A DNA stretch of 64,000 bases from Ignavibacteriota bacterium (GCA_013285425.1 CP053447.1:1556001-1620000); one strand, 5' to 3'. Numbered from the stretch's first letter, positions 44,770 through 53,321 are shown. Notes: a model not told the origin generated them from the letters alone. Numbers and translations are program-made.

Positions 44770-45715
44770 ATGAAAAGAATTTTAATACTCGTTGAAGTGC
44801 TTTTATCTTTTATTTTTATAAAAAGCACAAGACAGTTCAGAGTCAGCAGCCGAAAAAGAATTCAACCAATCTTATGATAAAGGAGTTAAATATTTTTTTG
44901 AAGGAAATATTCCTAAAGCAGAAGATTACTTTCAATTAGCACTAAATAATAAGCCGGATGATATAAATACATTAAAGTATCTTGCTGAAATTTCTATAGC
45001 AAAACAAAATATACAAATGATTCAATACTACTATGAAAGAGTATTGGAATTGGATTCAAATGATGAAGACGCACTAATAAGTCTTGGCGTTATAAATCTT
45101 AATGACGGGAATTTTGATAAAGCAGAAAGTCTTCTTGCGAAAGCGGTAAATATACAACCTGATAATGAGCAAGCACTTTACAATTTGAGTGTTTTATACG
45201 GAACAATTGGTGAGTTTCCAAAAGCTGTAAACACTCTGAAAAAATTAATCGCTATCAATCCTTACAACAGTGAAAATTACCAAACTCTCGGATTATTTTA
45301 TTTATCTCAAAATCTATACACCGATGCTGAAAAATATTTTTTTGAAGCGTTGAGATTAGATAATAATCTAATCGAAGCAAGAAAAGGATTAGTTATTATT
45401 TATCAGAATCAGAACAGACTTAAAAAATCGTTAGAATATTTGAATGGATTAGAAGCAATCTCACCAGACTTACAGCATTTAAATATTTTGAAGGCAAGCC
45501 AGCAATATCTGGAAGGTAAAATAAAAACGGCTATTAAATATGCACTTCTTGAAATTAAAAACTATCCACAGGAAGCGGATGCATATTATATGTTAAGCGA
45601 TTTATATAAAATTATTGGTGATGAATCAGAGTCACGACTATATCTTGTAAAAGCGAAACAACTAAATGAGAATAATTCTAAAATAATGGTTTATTCTCTT
45701 CTTAATATAAAATAA
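44770..45715 (+). CDS. Secreted TPR protein, frameshifted near signal peptide
   Basis: The ATG at 44770 opens a signal peptide (MKRILILVEVLLSFIFI), and the first frame stops at 44877. Deleting one A of the run 44820-44824 joins it to KAQDSSESAAEKEFNQSYDK, after which TPR units continue in frame to 45715 (the part from the ATG at 45017 is open). Joined length is about 315 residues with some seven TPR units. It mirrors the TPR gene of the opposite RND operon. One extra A may be a sequencing error or a true mutation. Confidence 0.7.
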
Positions 45716-45747
45716 AACATAATCTTAAAACTTTAAGGAGAATTAAA

Positions 45748-46233
45748 ATGAAGTTAATAATCTTAACAACTGTAATGTTAATGGCGGTTCTTAACCTTAA
45801 CGTAATCGCTCAGCACGATCACGGGATGCACGGCGGACAGCAGCAGGGAATGAATATGCAAATGCAGAATATGCAAAATATGATGAACAGGATGAATGAC
45901 ATATCCTCACGAATGAACGTAATGATGAAGAATATGAATGAAATGCATCAGCAGCATCAGAATATGCAGATGAATATGCAGCAACAGCATATGCAAAGTA
46001 TGATGAACGAAAATATGATGCCTATGATGGAATCTATGAATCAAATGTCTGTGAATATGAAAGGAGTGACTCAGCATATGCAAAATATGATGGGAAACAA
46101 AGAAATGATGAACAATAAAAAATTCCAAAACAAGATGGATGAAATGATGGATAATATGGATGAGATGATGGGCAACTTTGAAGATATGATGAGTAATATG
46201 GAAGAAACTCAAAAACTTATGGAAGAAAAATAA
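45748..46233 (+). CDS. Extremely Met-rich secreted protein
   Basis: This 161-residue protein has a signal peptide (LIILTTVMLMAVLNLNVIA) and a mature part with 41 Met by my count, often as MM or MxM, together with His and Gln (for example HDHGMHGGQQQGMNMQMQNM). It is predicted helical and coiled-coil-like. Met clusters bind Cu(I) and Ag(I), as in CopK, PcoA or CusB. A strong AAGGAG site precedes the ATG. A copper-sponge role in the periplasm is inferred. Confidence 0.8.
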   Translation: MKLIILTTVMLMAVLNLNVIAQHDHGMHGGQQQGMNMQMQNMQNMMNRMNDISSRMNVMMKNMNEMHQQHQNMQMNMQQQHMQSMMNENMMPMMESMNQMSVNMKGVTQHMQNMMGNKEMMNNKKFQNKMDEMMDNMDEMMGNFEDMMSNMEETQKLMEEK

Positions 46234-46240
46234 ATTAAAG

Positions 46241-47158
46241 ATGAGAACTCTTATTAATTCTTTTTTAGTAACCTCTCTCGTCCTGGCGAAGCGCCAAGCC
46301 GTAGCCAGATTGTTTATAGTAATATTTTCTGTCATAATTCTACCTGTTGAAGTGAATGGTCAATCATACCTCTCTGAAAGAAGTTCCGGGTGGATTTTAT
46401 CAACATCATTCCAGGTTACAGGCGGAAATTATTTTTATAATGAATACAACACTCTTTATTTTCTTTATGGAGGAATTAGTTATCAAAATGAAAACTTCTC
46501 CTTATACAGCTATATTCCAGTGATAGCACAAAATCGTCCCGGGTTTACACAATCCGGGATGATGATTATTCCAACAGGCAGAGAAGGTGAAAGCAACGGA
46601 GGAATGATAAATGAAGGTGGTAATATGCACGGTGGGAATAATTCTGTTAATCAAAGTTCTATGATGAATTCGCAAATATCTTTAGGTGATTTTTATATAT
46701 ACGGATCATACCAGTTTCTTAATGAAATTAATAATCCTATAGACCTTTATATTACTCCGGGTATAAAATTTCCAACTGCTTCCGCAAGCACAACAATTGG
46801 TACAGGAAAATTTGATTATAGTCTTTCGGCAAATGTGAGACGATCAATTGAATCTTTTGTGCTTTTAGCTGAAGTCGGATTTATAAAATTCGGAGATCCT
46901 GATGGAATAGATTATAAAAATCCATTTACTTATGGAATTGGATTGGGAAAATTTATTTCTGAAAACGGAAATTCTGTTTTGCTTTATTTTCTTTCCTATA
47001 CATCTATACTCGATAATTATGAACCGCCGAGACGATTATCTCTTGGATTTAATTTTAAATTAAACTATACAATGGTTTTATCTTTAATTGGTTCTAAAGG
47101 TTTAAGTAATTACAGTCCGGACTTTAGTTTGAGCGCAGGTATAAATTTCAGTTTATAA
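46241..47158 (+). CDS. Outer-membrane beta-barrel protein
   Basis: This 305-residue protein has an unusual N-terminus, with the signal-like LFIVIFSVIILPVEVNG preceded by a stretch from a palindrome. It also has many amphipathic strands such as YNTLYFLYGGISYQNENFSL and a terminal FSLSAGINFSL. A Met/Asn loop (GGMINEGGNMHGGNNSVNQS) could bind metal. It resembles the transporter/phenol-degradation-type barrels found in metal islands. It starts eight bases after the Met-rich gene. Confidence 0.65.
   Translation: MRTLINSFLVTSLVLAKRQAVARLFIVIFSVIILPVEVNGQSYLSERSSGWILSTSFQVTGGNYFYNEYNTLYFLYGGISYQNENFSLYSYIPVIAQNRPGFTQSGMMIIPTGREGESNGGMINEGGNMHGGNNSVNQSSMMNSQISLGDFYIYGSYQFLNEINNPIDLYITPGIKFPTASASTTIGTGKFDYSLSANVRRSIESFVLLAEVGFIKFGDPDGIDYKNPFTYGIGLGKFISENGNSVLLYFLSYTSILDNYEPPRRLSLGFNFKLNYTMVLSLIGSKGLSNYSPDFSLSAGINFSL
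46279..46308. repeat. Palindromic insertion inside signal-peptide coding region
   Basis: TGGCG, AAG, CGCCA form a perfect short stem inside a G/C-rich stretch (46279-46308) that encodes LVLAKRQAVAR. This is odd for a signal peptide and is followed by a second, normal hydrophobic core. It looks like an in-frame repeat insertion. Confidence 0.4.
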
Positions 47159-47202
47159 TTTCGCAATTATTTTTCAGTCATAAAATTAATAAGGAGGTTG
47201 TT

Positions 47203-48261
47203 ATGAAATTACTACCTGATTGGGCACCGAATATTCATCCGATGATTATTCATTTTCCGATTGTGCTTTTAATCCTTGCAGTATTGCTAGATCTTACCGG
47301 ATTGCTATTGTCAAAATCCGATTGGATTAGAAAGTCAGCATTTCTGCTTTATATTTTAGGAACAATAGCGGCAGTAATTGCGTTTATTACAGGCAATGCC
47401 GCTTCCGATAGTATTGAAATTCCCGCTAATGCATTCTCAGCAATAAATGAACACGCCGATTGGGCTGAAACTACATTATGGTTTTTTAGCATTTACACAA
47501 TTATAAGATTGTCAATCGGAATCTTTTTTAAATCTTTGAAAAAGATTTTCATTATACCAATTGTTCTTATCGGTATTTTAGGTATTTATTTCTTATATCA
47601 AACAGGCGATCACGGCGCACAGATGGTATTCGGATATGGTGTAGGGACTGGAAACCTTATCAAACAAGAAAAACAAAAAAATGATACCACAGAAAAAGAA
47701 CATATATCTGATTCAACCTTTACTATAAATGGAAATGGTTCCTGGAAACTAATTGCGGATAATGGAATAATTAAAGTACTATCAGAAAAATTCAAATGGA
47801 TAGAAGGTTCATTGGATGGACTCAGTCCAATGTTTGATCCTGCTGAATCTGTTTTAATGTTTCATAAGGTACCTGAATCAATTTTCATTTATGATAATAA
47901 ATTAAAAGGTGTTCAGGTTACAGCGAAAATTAATATTGATGATTTTACTGGTGAGTTAGAATTGATTCATCACTTTGTGGATAAAAACAATTATGATTTT
48001 CTCGGTCTAAAAGATGGAGAAATTTCTCTATCGAGGAAAAGCAATGGCGAAATTAAAATCTTTGAAAAAGAGAAATTCACTAATAAAGACTGGCTTGAAA
48101 TAAAAGTTGTAAGCGAAGGAACTCATTTCAGAGGTTATATTAACAATAAAATGGTAGTTCACGGGCATGGAACCGAACCTGAATCAGGGGGTGTTGGAAT
48201 CCGGATTAATGGAAATGGTATTTTTTATCTAAGCTTAGTAGAAGTTCAATCTTTACAATAA
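47203..48261 (+). CDS. DUF2231 membrane domain fused to LamG/DUF1080-like domain
   Basis: This 352-residue protein has four membrane helices beginning PDWAPNIHPMIIHFPIVLLI, the DUF2231 signature with NIHPMIIHFP. After a linker comes a beta-sandwich domain with GELELIHHFVDKNNYDFLGL and FRGYINNKMVVHGHGTEP, like concanavalin-type DUF1080 folds. DUF2231 proteins are often linked to haem or copper. An AAGGAGG site precedes it. It is the last gene of the metal island. Confidence 0.78.
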   Translation: MKLLPDWAPNIHPMIIHFPIVLLILAVLLDLTGLLLSKSDWIRKSAFLLYILGTIAAVIAFITGNAASDSIEIPANAFSAINEHADWAETTLWFFSIYTIIRLSIGIFFKSLKKIFIIPIVLIGILGIYFLYQTGDHGAQMVFGYGVGTGNLIKQEKQKNDTTEKEHISDSTFTINGNGSWKLIADNGIIKVLSEKFKWIEGSLDGLSPMFDPAESVLMFHKVPESIFIYDNKLKGVQVTAKINIDDFTGELELIHHFVDKNNYDFLGLKDGEISLSRKSNGEIKIFEKEKFTNKDWLEIKVVSEGTHFRGYINNKMVVHGHGTEPESGGVGIRINGNGIFYLSLVEVQSLQ

Positions 48262-48339
48262 TAAAATTTAGGTGAATGATATTTCCATTTTAGAAATTAC
48301 TAGTTGATAAAATAATTTGTGCAAATGGGAATTAAGGAT

Positions 48340-48804
48340 CTAATTCATCAAATAAATCTTATTCTCATATTCCATTAGCATATTCAACTCAAGTGTTAGT
48401 TCATCAAACTTTTTACTAATCTCATTCTTTTCACGAACTGAATATGCATCTGTTTTATTTTCCAGTTCAATATATCTTTTAGTCAGCTTCATTGATGTAA
48501 ATTTTATATCAAAGAATTCAGGATAAAGTTCATCAGGGATTACTGGTATATGTGAAAGCTCATCCGCAAACTCACCAAGAGTTAAATCTGTTTTATCGTA
48601 TAGATCCTCTGGGATTTCAAATCCATAAATCAATTCAAGTTCTGATAGAGACTTAATAAAATCTATTTCATCCAGATCTTCATCAAATAAATCAGAAATT
48701 ACAGTTTCTGGGCTGTAATGTTTTCTGATCTTTGATTTAGAATCAAGCAGTGTAGCTAATGTATAAATATATTTAAGCATAATCAGGCCCTGGTTTAATT
48801 TCAC
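48340..48804 (-). CDS. Acyl-carrier-like protein without the phosphopantetheine Ser
   Basis: This 154-residue protein contains a stretch that follows the carrier-protein pattern, DEDLDEIDFIKSLSELELIY then GFEIPEDLYDKTDLTLGEFA. Real carriers have DSL at the start of this helix; here it is DEI, so the prosthetic group cannot attach. A charged C-terminal helix follows. The ATG at 48804 has AGGTGA; an alternative at 48780 overlaps the upstream stop. It is the last gene of the small-gene run of the element. Confidence 0.55.
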   Translation of the reverse strand: MKLNQGLIMLKYIYTLATLLDSKSKIRKHYSPETVISDLFDEDLDEIDFIKSLSELELIYGFEIPEDLYDKTDLTLGEFADELSHIPVIPDELYPEFFDIKFTSMKLTKRYIELENKTDAYSVREKNEISKKFDELTLELNMLMEYENKIYLMN

Positions 48805-48961
48805 CTGATGGATTCCAGGTCTCAGACCTTACCTTGTCAAAAGGATTAGCTGGTTTCTTCTGTTTAGCAAGAAGCTTAAGAAAGACTTCCTGTGCTTTTG
48901 AGTTATGCTGTGTATCCCTCAGGATATCGTCCATTGATTTGTCTTTAATTTTTTGGTTCAT
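48773..48961 (-). CDS. Hypothetical 62-aa protein of the element
   Basis: This 62-residue hydrophilic protein has a basic centre (FLKLLAKQKKPANPFDKV) and an acidic/Pro end. It has a GGAGGTGAGC site and overlaps the carrier-like gene. No family is recognised; size and place suggest a small accessory protein of the element. Confidence 0.5.
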   Translation of the reverse strand: MNQKIKDKSMDDILRDTQHNSKAQEVFLKLLAKQKKPANPFDKVRSETWNPSGEIKPGPDYA

Positions 48962-49005
48962 TTGCTCACCTCCAGGATTTGGTTAATTGATTTGTAAAAA
49001 CTCAT

Positions 49006-49386
49006 CTATGCTTTAAAGAACTTTTCTCTGTATTTTTTTCTCTGCTGTTTATCAAACGATAGATAAATACTGTTATCATCCGGCAATTCGTGATACTCAT
49101 ATCCTAGAATTTTTACAGCCGAAATAAAAGAACCATTAGAAATATATTTGCCAAAGAACTTCTCAACATAGAATTTCAATTGCAGAGTGCTGCTTGGTTT
49201 TTTCATTGTTTTACTTGGCTTGTAGAACTCAACCAACCAATAAATACATTTTTCAATTTCATCAGTTGCATTGAATAATAGTTCTCTATCTCTTTCATAA
49301 TTTGGGTTACTAAAATCTCTATTTATTCCATCGTAGACTATTTCAGGATAATTATTCAGATAGTTCTGAATTGTTTCTTTTTCCAT
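49006..49386 (-). CDS. Hypothetical 126-aa protein of the element
   Basis: This 126-residue protein is helical, with charged ends and a C-terminal basic region (FDKQQRKKYREKFFKA). It contains LKFYVEKFFGKYISNGSFIS, suggesting a winged-helix-like or helical DNA-binding shape. I cannot name it. It overlaps the upstream gene by 35 bp, so the two are co-transcribed. Confidence 0.55.
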   Translation of the reverse strand: MEKETIQNYLNNYPEIVYDGINRDFSNPNYERDRELLFNATDEIEKCIYWLVEFYKPSKTMKKPSSTLQLKFYVEKFFGKYISNGSFISAVKILGYEYHELPDDNSIYLSFDKQQRKKYREKFFKA

Positions 49387-49669
49387 CTCTTAATTCCTCC
49401 GTTGGGAATATTAAATGTTTATAGTAGGCTGCTGGCATTGTCTTTTTAATAACCACAGCCTTATATATTGCAGATCTTGGATTGCACATCCGTTTCCACG
49501 AATACTTATTGCTCATATACCTGAGAACATACGGACTGACATACTCATTCATTCTTTCGCTTAGTTCTCTCCAGGCATTCATTCCTTTGCCAATCCAGGC
49601 TTTTTCTACTTCAGCAATTCCTAAAGTTTTTATTAGTTTTTGTGTCATACTATAACTAGTGTCCCTCAT
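49352..49669 (-). CDS. Hypothetical 105-aa protein of the element
   Basis: This 105-residue basic protein contains RYMSNKYSWKRMCNPRSAIY. It has no membrane segment or known motif. It lies downstream of the iteron field in the minus direction and leads a four-gene run of small proteins. It could help plasmid-like maintenance; no evidence beyond place. Confidence 0.5.
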   Translation of the reverse strand: MRDTSYSMTQKLIKTLGIAEVEKAWIGKGMNAWRELSERMNEYVSPYVLRYMSNKYSWKRMCNPRSAIYKAVVIKKTMPAAYYKHLIFPTEELRDGKRNNSELSE

Positions 49670-49769
49670 TTTCTTAAGTCCTCCATTTTTCGGTAGTATT
49701 TTGGTGGTTTAATTAAACGTCCCTACCACGCTTTAATCATTCTTTTTATATCTCTTTGTACTAGACCTC

Positions 49770-50060
49770 GCTAAAAGTTACAAAGGTAACAGAAAGGTAA
49801 CACGATCTTATGTTTTTAGTTTAAATTTGCAATTTGTTACCTTGTAACCTCTGTAACCTCATTTTTCAAGTCGCTCAAAGAAATTAATTAAATTATTTTT
49901 TTTCTTGTCTCTCCTTAAAAAAAATTTATTATTTATTTATTTTCTGGACTTCTAAAAACAGGTTACAAAGTTACAAACCCCTGTTTTCTTCAATTTCAGC
50001 TCAAATTCCCACAATCCAGAGGTAACAAAAAGGTAACACAGAGGTAACAAAGGTAACAAA
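49770..50060. repeat. GGTAAC iteron field, probable replication origin
   Basis: GGTAAC occurs at 49785, 49796, 50021, 50032, 50043 and 50052, with steps of 11, 11, 11 and 9 inside clusters. Inverted or variant units lie at 49836 (GTTACC), 49844 and 49853 (GTAACC), 49961 (GGTTAC) and 49970. The centre (49870-49950) is extremely A/T-rich. Iterons flanking an A/T-rich zone beside a primase-helicase gene is the look of a plasmid or satellite origin. An alternative is repressor sites. Confidence 0.65.
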
Positions 50061-50102
50061 ACCAGCACAGCCATCTCTGACTGTGCGTGGTAGATTATGT
50101 AA

Positions 50103-52262
50103 TTACTTACATTCATATACTTTCGTAGGTCCTGTTAGTATTCTCTTAGTTGTCTCTTCTATACCCTTCAATTTCAACCTCTCAAGTATTGACTTGTAGT
50201 GATGGTGGCTAAAATGATATTTGCATATCCTGCTCATATACCTTGCAGGAATTACTCCATCAGAAGTTATCGTATCAATTACCATCTGAGCTATTTCTGA
50301 TCTTGACTGATCAAGTAATTTCTCCTTTTCTGTAACTGGAAATATCTCATCCAGAAGAAAGTAATCCGCATCCATTGCTTTTAATCTCTCAGCAAATTCC
50401 TCATACTCATCCTTGGATAATGATTTTAACCTATCCTTCGCATCTGATTCAATCGGAATGTTAGCCAGCTCTGTATCAAAGTCAAGAGTGAAAATGATAT
50501 TGGCAAATTCAGGAAGCTCTTTTTCAATGTCAGGTTCCAGATATTCCAGGCCTCTGTAAATGTCCAGTTGACTAACTTTTTTTGCCTCTTCATTTCTGAT
50601 TACGTTGAATCTTCTGTCTTCATCATCAATGATTATTGGATGCTGCGAATTAGAAAATAAAATGAAGTTCATAAAGTTGAATGTCTGAAATGTATCAACT
50701 CCTTTTATTTCTATGCTCTGATAAGGAGCCGTAATCAGATCCTTTAACATCTCCTTGCGATGAAGGTTTTCTTTTACATTACCTGCGCTGAATACCTCAT
50801 TATATCCACGAAGAAAACAATTCATATCTATTTTATTAAAGTTCTTTGCAATACGACTTCCATTCATCAATTGAGACTGTTTTTCTCCGAACAACGGCAT
50901 CAGGATCCGAATGAACATCAAGTCCTTCCCGGTTCCCTGTATCTTAGAAGTAATTAACCAGGCTGTATATGCTTTTTCTCTTTCCTGAAGAATGTAAGCG
51001 ACCCAGTTTAAGAACCTCTCAAGAAATTTCTTCTCACCGAATATGTTTATAAGTATTTCGTAAATAACCTTGCATCGTAACTGAAGTTCCTCGATGACCT
51101 GATTAAGGGGTAAGGGTAGTAAGGTAGAATAATCTTTTTTCAAATACTCACTATCCTCAAACAGATTATAGAACTCATCATTCAAGCCCTCTGGTCTTTG
51201 AGGATTGAATATTATTTCCCTGCGAGGCAGATAATCCCGAATATTCGGGTTAATATGATTCTGAATACAATAATTATCAAAATCAGCCGCATTCTTGAAC
51301 AGATATAACGAGCCATCACCGTTAGCGGATTTAAATCCAATCATAGAGGGAGCTCCAATAGATGTATTCCAGAACAACTTACTTCGAGCCGCATCTATTT
51401 CCGTGTTTTTCTGCCAGTATGTTGTATCCTCAGTTGAACAGAAAATGTAATATTGTCCTGCATTATTGATATCGATGAATGCGTTTTGAGTATGAGGATG
51501 TGTTCTAGTTGAATGGTCACAGAACGGACAAAAAATCCTTGTCTTCTGAGTTATATCACGAACTTTAATTTTTGTAGTCTCATCCTCGAGTAATATTTCA
51601 TCGTCCAGGGATATTGTTATCTCTTCTTTTTTGGATTTGCCGGACTTTTTCTTCTTTACCTGTAATTGTTCATCATCGGGATTCAGAAAAACAACATTAC
51701 CATCAATATCATAAAAATTATGCAGCTCTGTAATCGCATTCGGACTCATCTTGAAATAACGATTACCATCAAAACAAGTTGTATCAATTAATGGAAATTT
51801 CTCTTCCCAGAACTCTTCCATTTTATCCAGCTCTTTAAGTGAAATAGGTCTTGATAGCGGAACGATAACTCTGAATTTATCAATTGCCCGAATGCTTTCG
51901 CCTTCGTCGCTAATTGTTTTCTGGTGATTTACGGTTGTATGCAGGAACCAGGAGAACTGTGTCTTCTCCCAATTTTTCTTAAACTCTTCTATAGTAGGAT
52001 CATTCTTGTCAAAGTCCAATGTCAGAAAATATACTTCTTCGACATTCTTCTTTATTTTATGACCGTGTTTAAGTTTTGACGGCAGGTAAGAAACAGTTTT
52101 AACCATTTCCTTGAGAGATTCTTCTTTCCAGTTAGTCTCGGTGAGTAACCAGCCTTTATTTTTCTTTCCCCCTTCCTCTTTTGTTAGTTCGAATGTTATT
52201 TCGGGATGATAGGAATATTTTAATTTTTTATATGCTTCTTCATTTATTTTATCATCTTTCAT
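50103..52262 (-). CDS. PrimPol-helicase replication protein (AEP-like plus DUF5906/SF3)
   Basis: This 719-residue protein has an N-terminal part like archaeo-eukaryotic primases (FLTLDFDKNDPTIEEF with the DxD near 98, and FDGNRYFKMSP). A Cys/His cluster follows (IFCPFCDHSTRTHPH). The C-terminal helicase has Walker A-like KIQGTGKDLMFIRILMPLF, GYNEVFSAGN, LFSNSQHPIIIDDEDRRFNV and a winged end. This is the replication protein plan of plasmids, phage satellites and virophage-like elements. It faces the iteron field. Confidence 0.78.
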   Translation of the reverse strand: MKDDKINEEAYKKLKYSYHPEITFELTKEEGGKKNKGWLLTETNWKEESLKEMVKTVSYLPSKLKHGHKIKKNVEEVYFLTLDFDKNDPTIEEFKKNWEKTQFSWFLHTTVNHQKTISDEGESIRAIDKFRVIVPLSRPISLKELDKMEEFWEEKFPLIDTTCFDGNRYFKMSPNAITELHNFYDIDGNVVFLNPDDEQLQVKKKKSGKSKKEEITISLDDEILLEDETTKIKVRDITQKTRIFCPFCDHSTRTHPHTQNAFIDINNAGQYYIFCSTEDTTYWQKNTEIDAARSKLFWNTSIGAPSMIGFKSANGDGSLYLFKNAADFDNYCIQNHINPNIRDYLPRREIIFNPQRPEGLNDEFYNLFEDSEYLKKDYSTLLPLPLNQVIEELQLRCKVIYEILINIFGEKKFLERFLNWVAYILQEREKAYTAWLITSKIQGTGKDLMFIRILMPLFGEKQSQLMNGSRIAKNFNKIDMNCFLRGYNEVFSAGNVKENLHRKEMLKDLITAPYQSIEIKGVDTFQTFNFMNFILFSNSQHPIIIDDEDRRFNVIRNEEAKKVSQLDIYRGLEYLEPDIEKELPEFANIIFTLDFDTELANIPIESDAKDRLKSLSKDEYEEFAERLKAMDADYFLLDEIFPVTEKEKLLDQSRSEIAQMVIDTITSDGVIPARYMSRICKYHFSHHHYKSILERLKLKGIEETTKRILTGPTKVYECK

Positions 52263-52289
52263 TTTGGGTGCCTCCTAAAGATTTGGAGG

Positions 52290-52514
52290 TTAATTGTAAA
52301 TCAGTGCTTTCACAGTCTTGACTGAACTTTGAAACTGATGAGGAGATACTTTAAGCTTATCGTAAAAGTAGTCCTGCACTAATTCACGGAGTCCTTCATC
52401 TTCTTCAAAATAGAAGACGGACTTATTCTGTTCATTTACGTGATACTTGATTTTGTAACCATACAAAACCAGCACGGCTGCCAAATAAAAATCTTTCGTT
52501 TTATACATTTTCAT
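52290..52514 (-). CDS. DUF5659-like small protein upstream of primase
   Basis: This 74-residue protein starts MKMYKTKDFYLAAVLVLYGY and ends ELVQDYFYDKLKVSPHQF. It fits the DUF5659 pattern (TKDFYLA...V.FEED..L..LV..Y). Members often lie beside primases of elements and phages and have no known function. GAGGTAATGAAA precedes the ATG. Confidence 0.65.
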   Translation of the reverse strand: MKMYKTKDFYLAAVLVLYGYKIKYHVNEQNKSVFYFEEDEGLRELVQDYFYDKLKVSPHQFQSSVKTVKALIYN

Positions 52515-52542
52515 TACCTCTGATAGTTGTCTTTGAATTGGT

Positions 52543-52571
52543 GGAATGCCCTCTCATTGAAAGAGCATTCC
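52543..52571. promoter_or_regulatory. Hairpin in the leader of the primase operon
   Basis: GGAATGC with two extra C then TCT (52543-52554) pairs with AGAGCATTCC (52562-52571). In the minus direction it lies in the 5' leader of the DUF5659/primase operon, about 30 bases before the ATG, and could control its translation or readthrough. Confidence 0.5.
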
Positions 52572-52661
52572 TATAAATAATTTGTTTTTAATTTTTCAGG
52601 TGGTAAGTTTTAGAAGTGGTATTTTGGTAAATTTCTCTGTTTTCAGAAAGAACAAAATCAA

Positions 52662-52775
52662 TAGACCTGTCCTGTCTATAATATATTAATTATCGACCAT
52701 GCTGTCAAGTGCTGATGAAAAAATATTTAATGAGCAAAATTATTTAATACAATCGTTATGTATTAGTATTGTATT
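52662..52775 (+). promoter_or_regulatory. Promoter with TATAAT box and two inverted-repeat operators
   Basis: TAGAC (52662-52666) and GTCTA (52674-52678) form an inverted repeat touching TATAAT (52677-52682). AATACAAT (52746-52753) and ATTGTATT (52768-52775) form a second, perfect one. Both lie before the 109-aa gene and suggest repressor control of the rightward element transcript. Confidence 0.5.
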
Positions 52776-52831
52776 TTTGTAATAGATACCCAAAATATTT
52801 TGAGTATAGTTTATTCAATAGACTATTTTAT

Positions 52832-53161
52832 ATGATTAAGAAATTTGAATTTAATTTTGACTTAGATATTTACCGAGTAACAAATGCAAACATCGATTTA
52901 AGATGGTATCATAGAGATGCAAAAAGAATTTATCAGAAAAAGAGCTGGAATTCAAAAAAATATGGGTTTGTAGATAAAGTTGAGGTTTTTCTTATTGAAG
53001 ATAGAAAGCATAGGGATAAGGTTATTGCTTGGTTGGTGAAGCATGTCTATAATAAAATTACTGGAGAGGAAAGAATAACTACAATCCGACGTGCTAAAAT
53101 TGTTGAGTTCTATCAGAATCCGTTAAGAGTTAGGATTAGACGAAAGACTAAAATAATGTAG
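52832..53161 (+). CDS. Hypothetical basic protein upstream of the fusion gene
   Basis: I take the ATG at 52832; the frame opens at a TTG at 52769 that falls inside an operator-like repeat. The 109-residue product is basic (IRRKTKIM end) and beta-rich, with FEFNFDLDIYRVTNANIDLR and VDKVEVFLIEDRKHRDKVIA. It might be a DNA-binding regulator of the element, but I see no clear motif. Confidence 0.5.
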   Translation: MIKKFEFNFDLDIYRVTNANIDLRWYHRDAKRIYQKKSWNSKKYGFVDKVEVFLIEDRKHRDKVIAWLVKHVYNKITGEERITTIRRAKIVEFYQNPLRVRIRRKTKIM

Positions 53162-53300
53162 GGAGGTTCGTATCTGTCAGAAATGGCGATGAATGGTTGT
53201 AATTTATTACAATCCAGATGAGTGTCGGTGGAATTATGCACCTTTAATCTGTTGAAGATTGAGCATGCACCATCTTTGGAATACTCAGGTGCGACCTCCT
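53161..53300 (+). ncRNA. Strongly structured leader or small RNA before the fusion gene
   Basis: The outer stem pairs GGAGGT (53162-53167) with ACCTCC (53294-53299), extended by CG/CG. Inside are GGTTGTAA (53195-53202) with TTACAATCC (53207-53215), ATCT near 53172 with AGAT near 53216, and AATCT with AGATT (53246-53260). GGTGC (53288-53292) can pair with either of two GCACC copies. No gene fits here. It may be a riboregulator, a copy-control RNA or a riboswitch. Confidence 0.45.
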
Positions 53301-53321
53301 CTTTAAATTAAAAAATATTTA

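Noticed and set aside
45907-46335. His-rich minus-strand frame opposite the Met-rich gene
   Set aside because: It is the mirror of ATG-rich codons (CAT reads as His); the plus frame has signal peptide and ribosome site.
49770-50060. CRISPR-like array for the GGTAAC repeats
   Set aside because: Units are 6-11 bp with almost no spacers and occur in both orientations, as iterons do.
53183-53221. 12-codon leader peptide frame after GGGAGG
   Set aside because: The spacing from GGGAGG to ATG is too long for a ribosome site and the frame overlaps the RNA hairpin stem.
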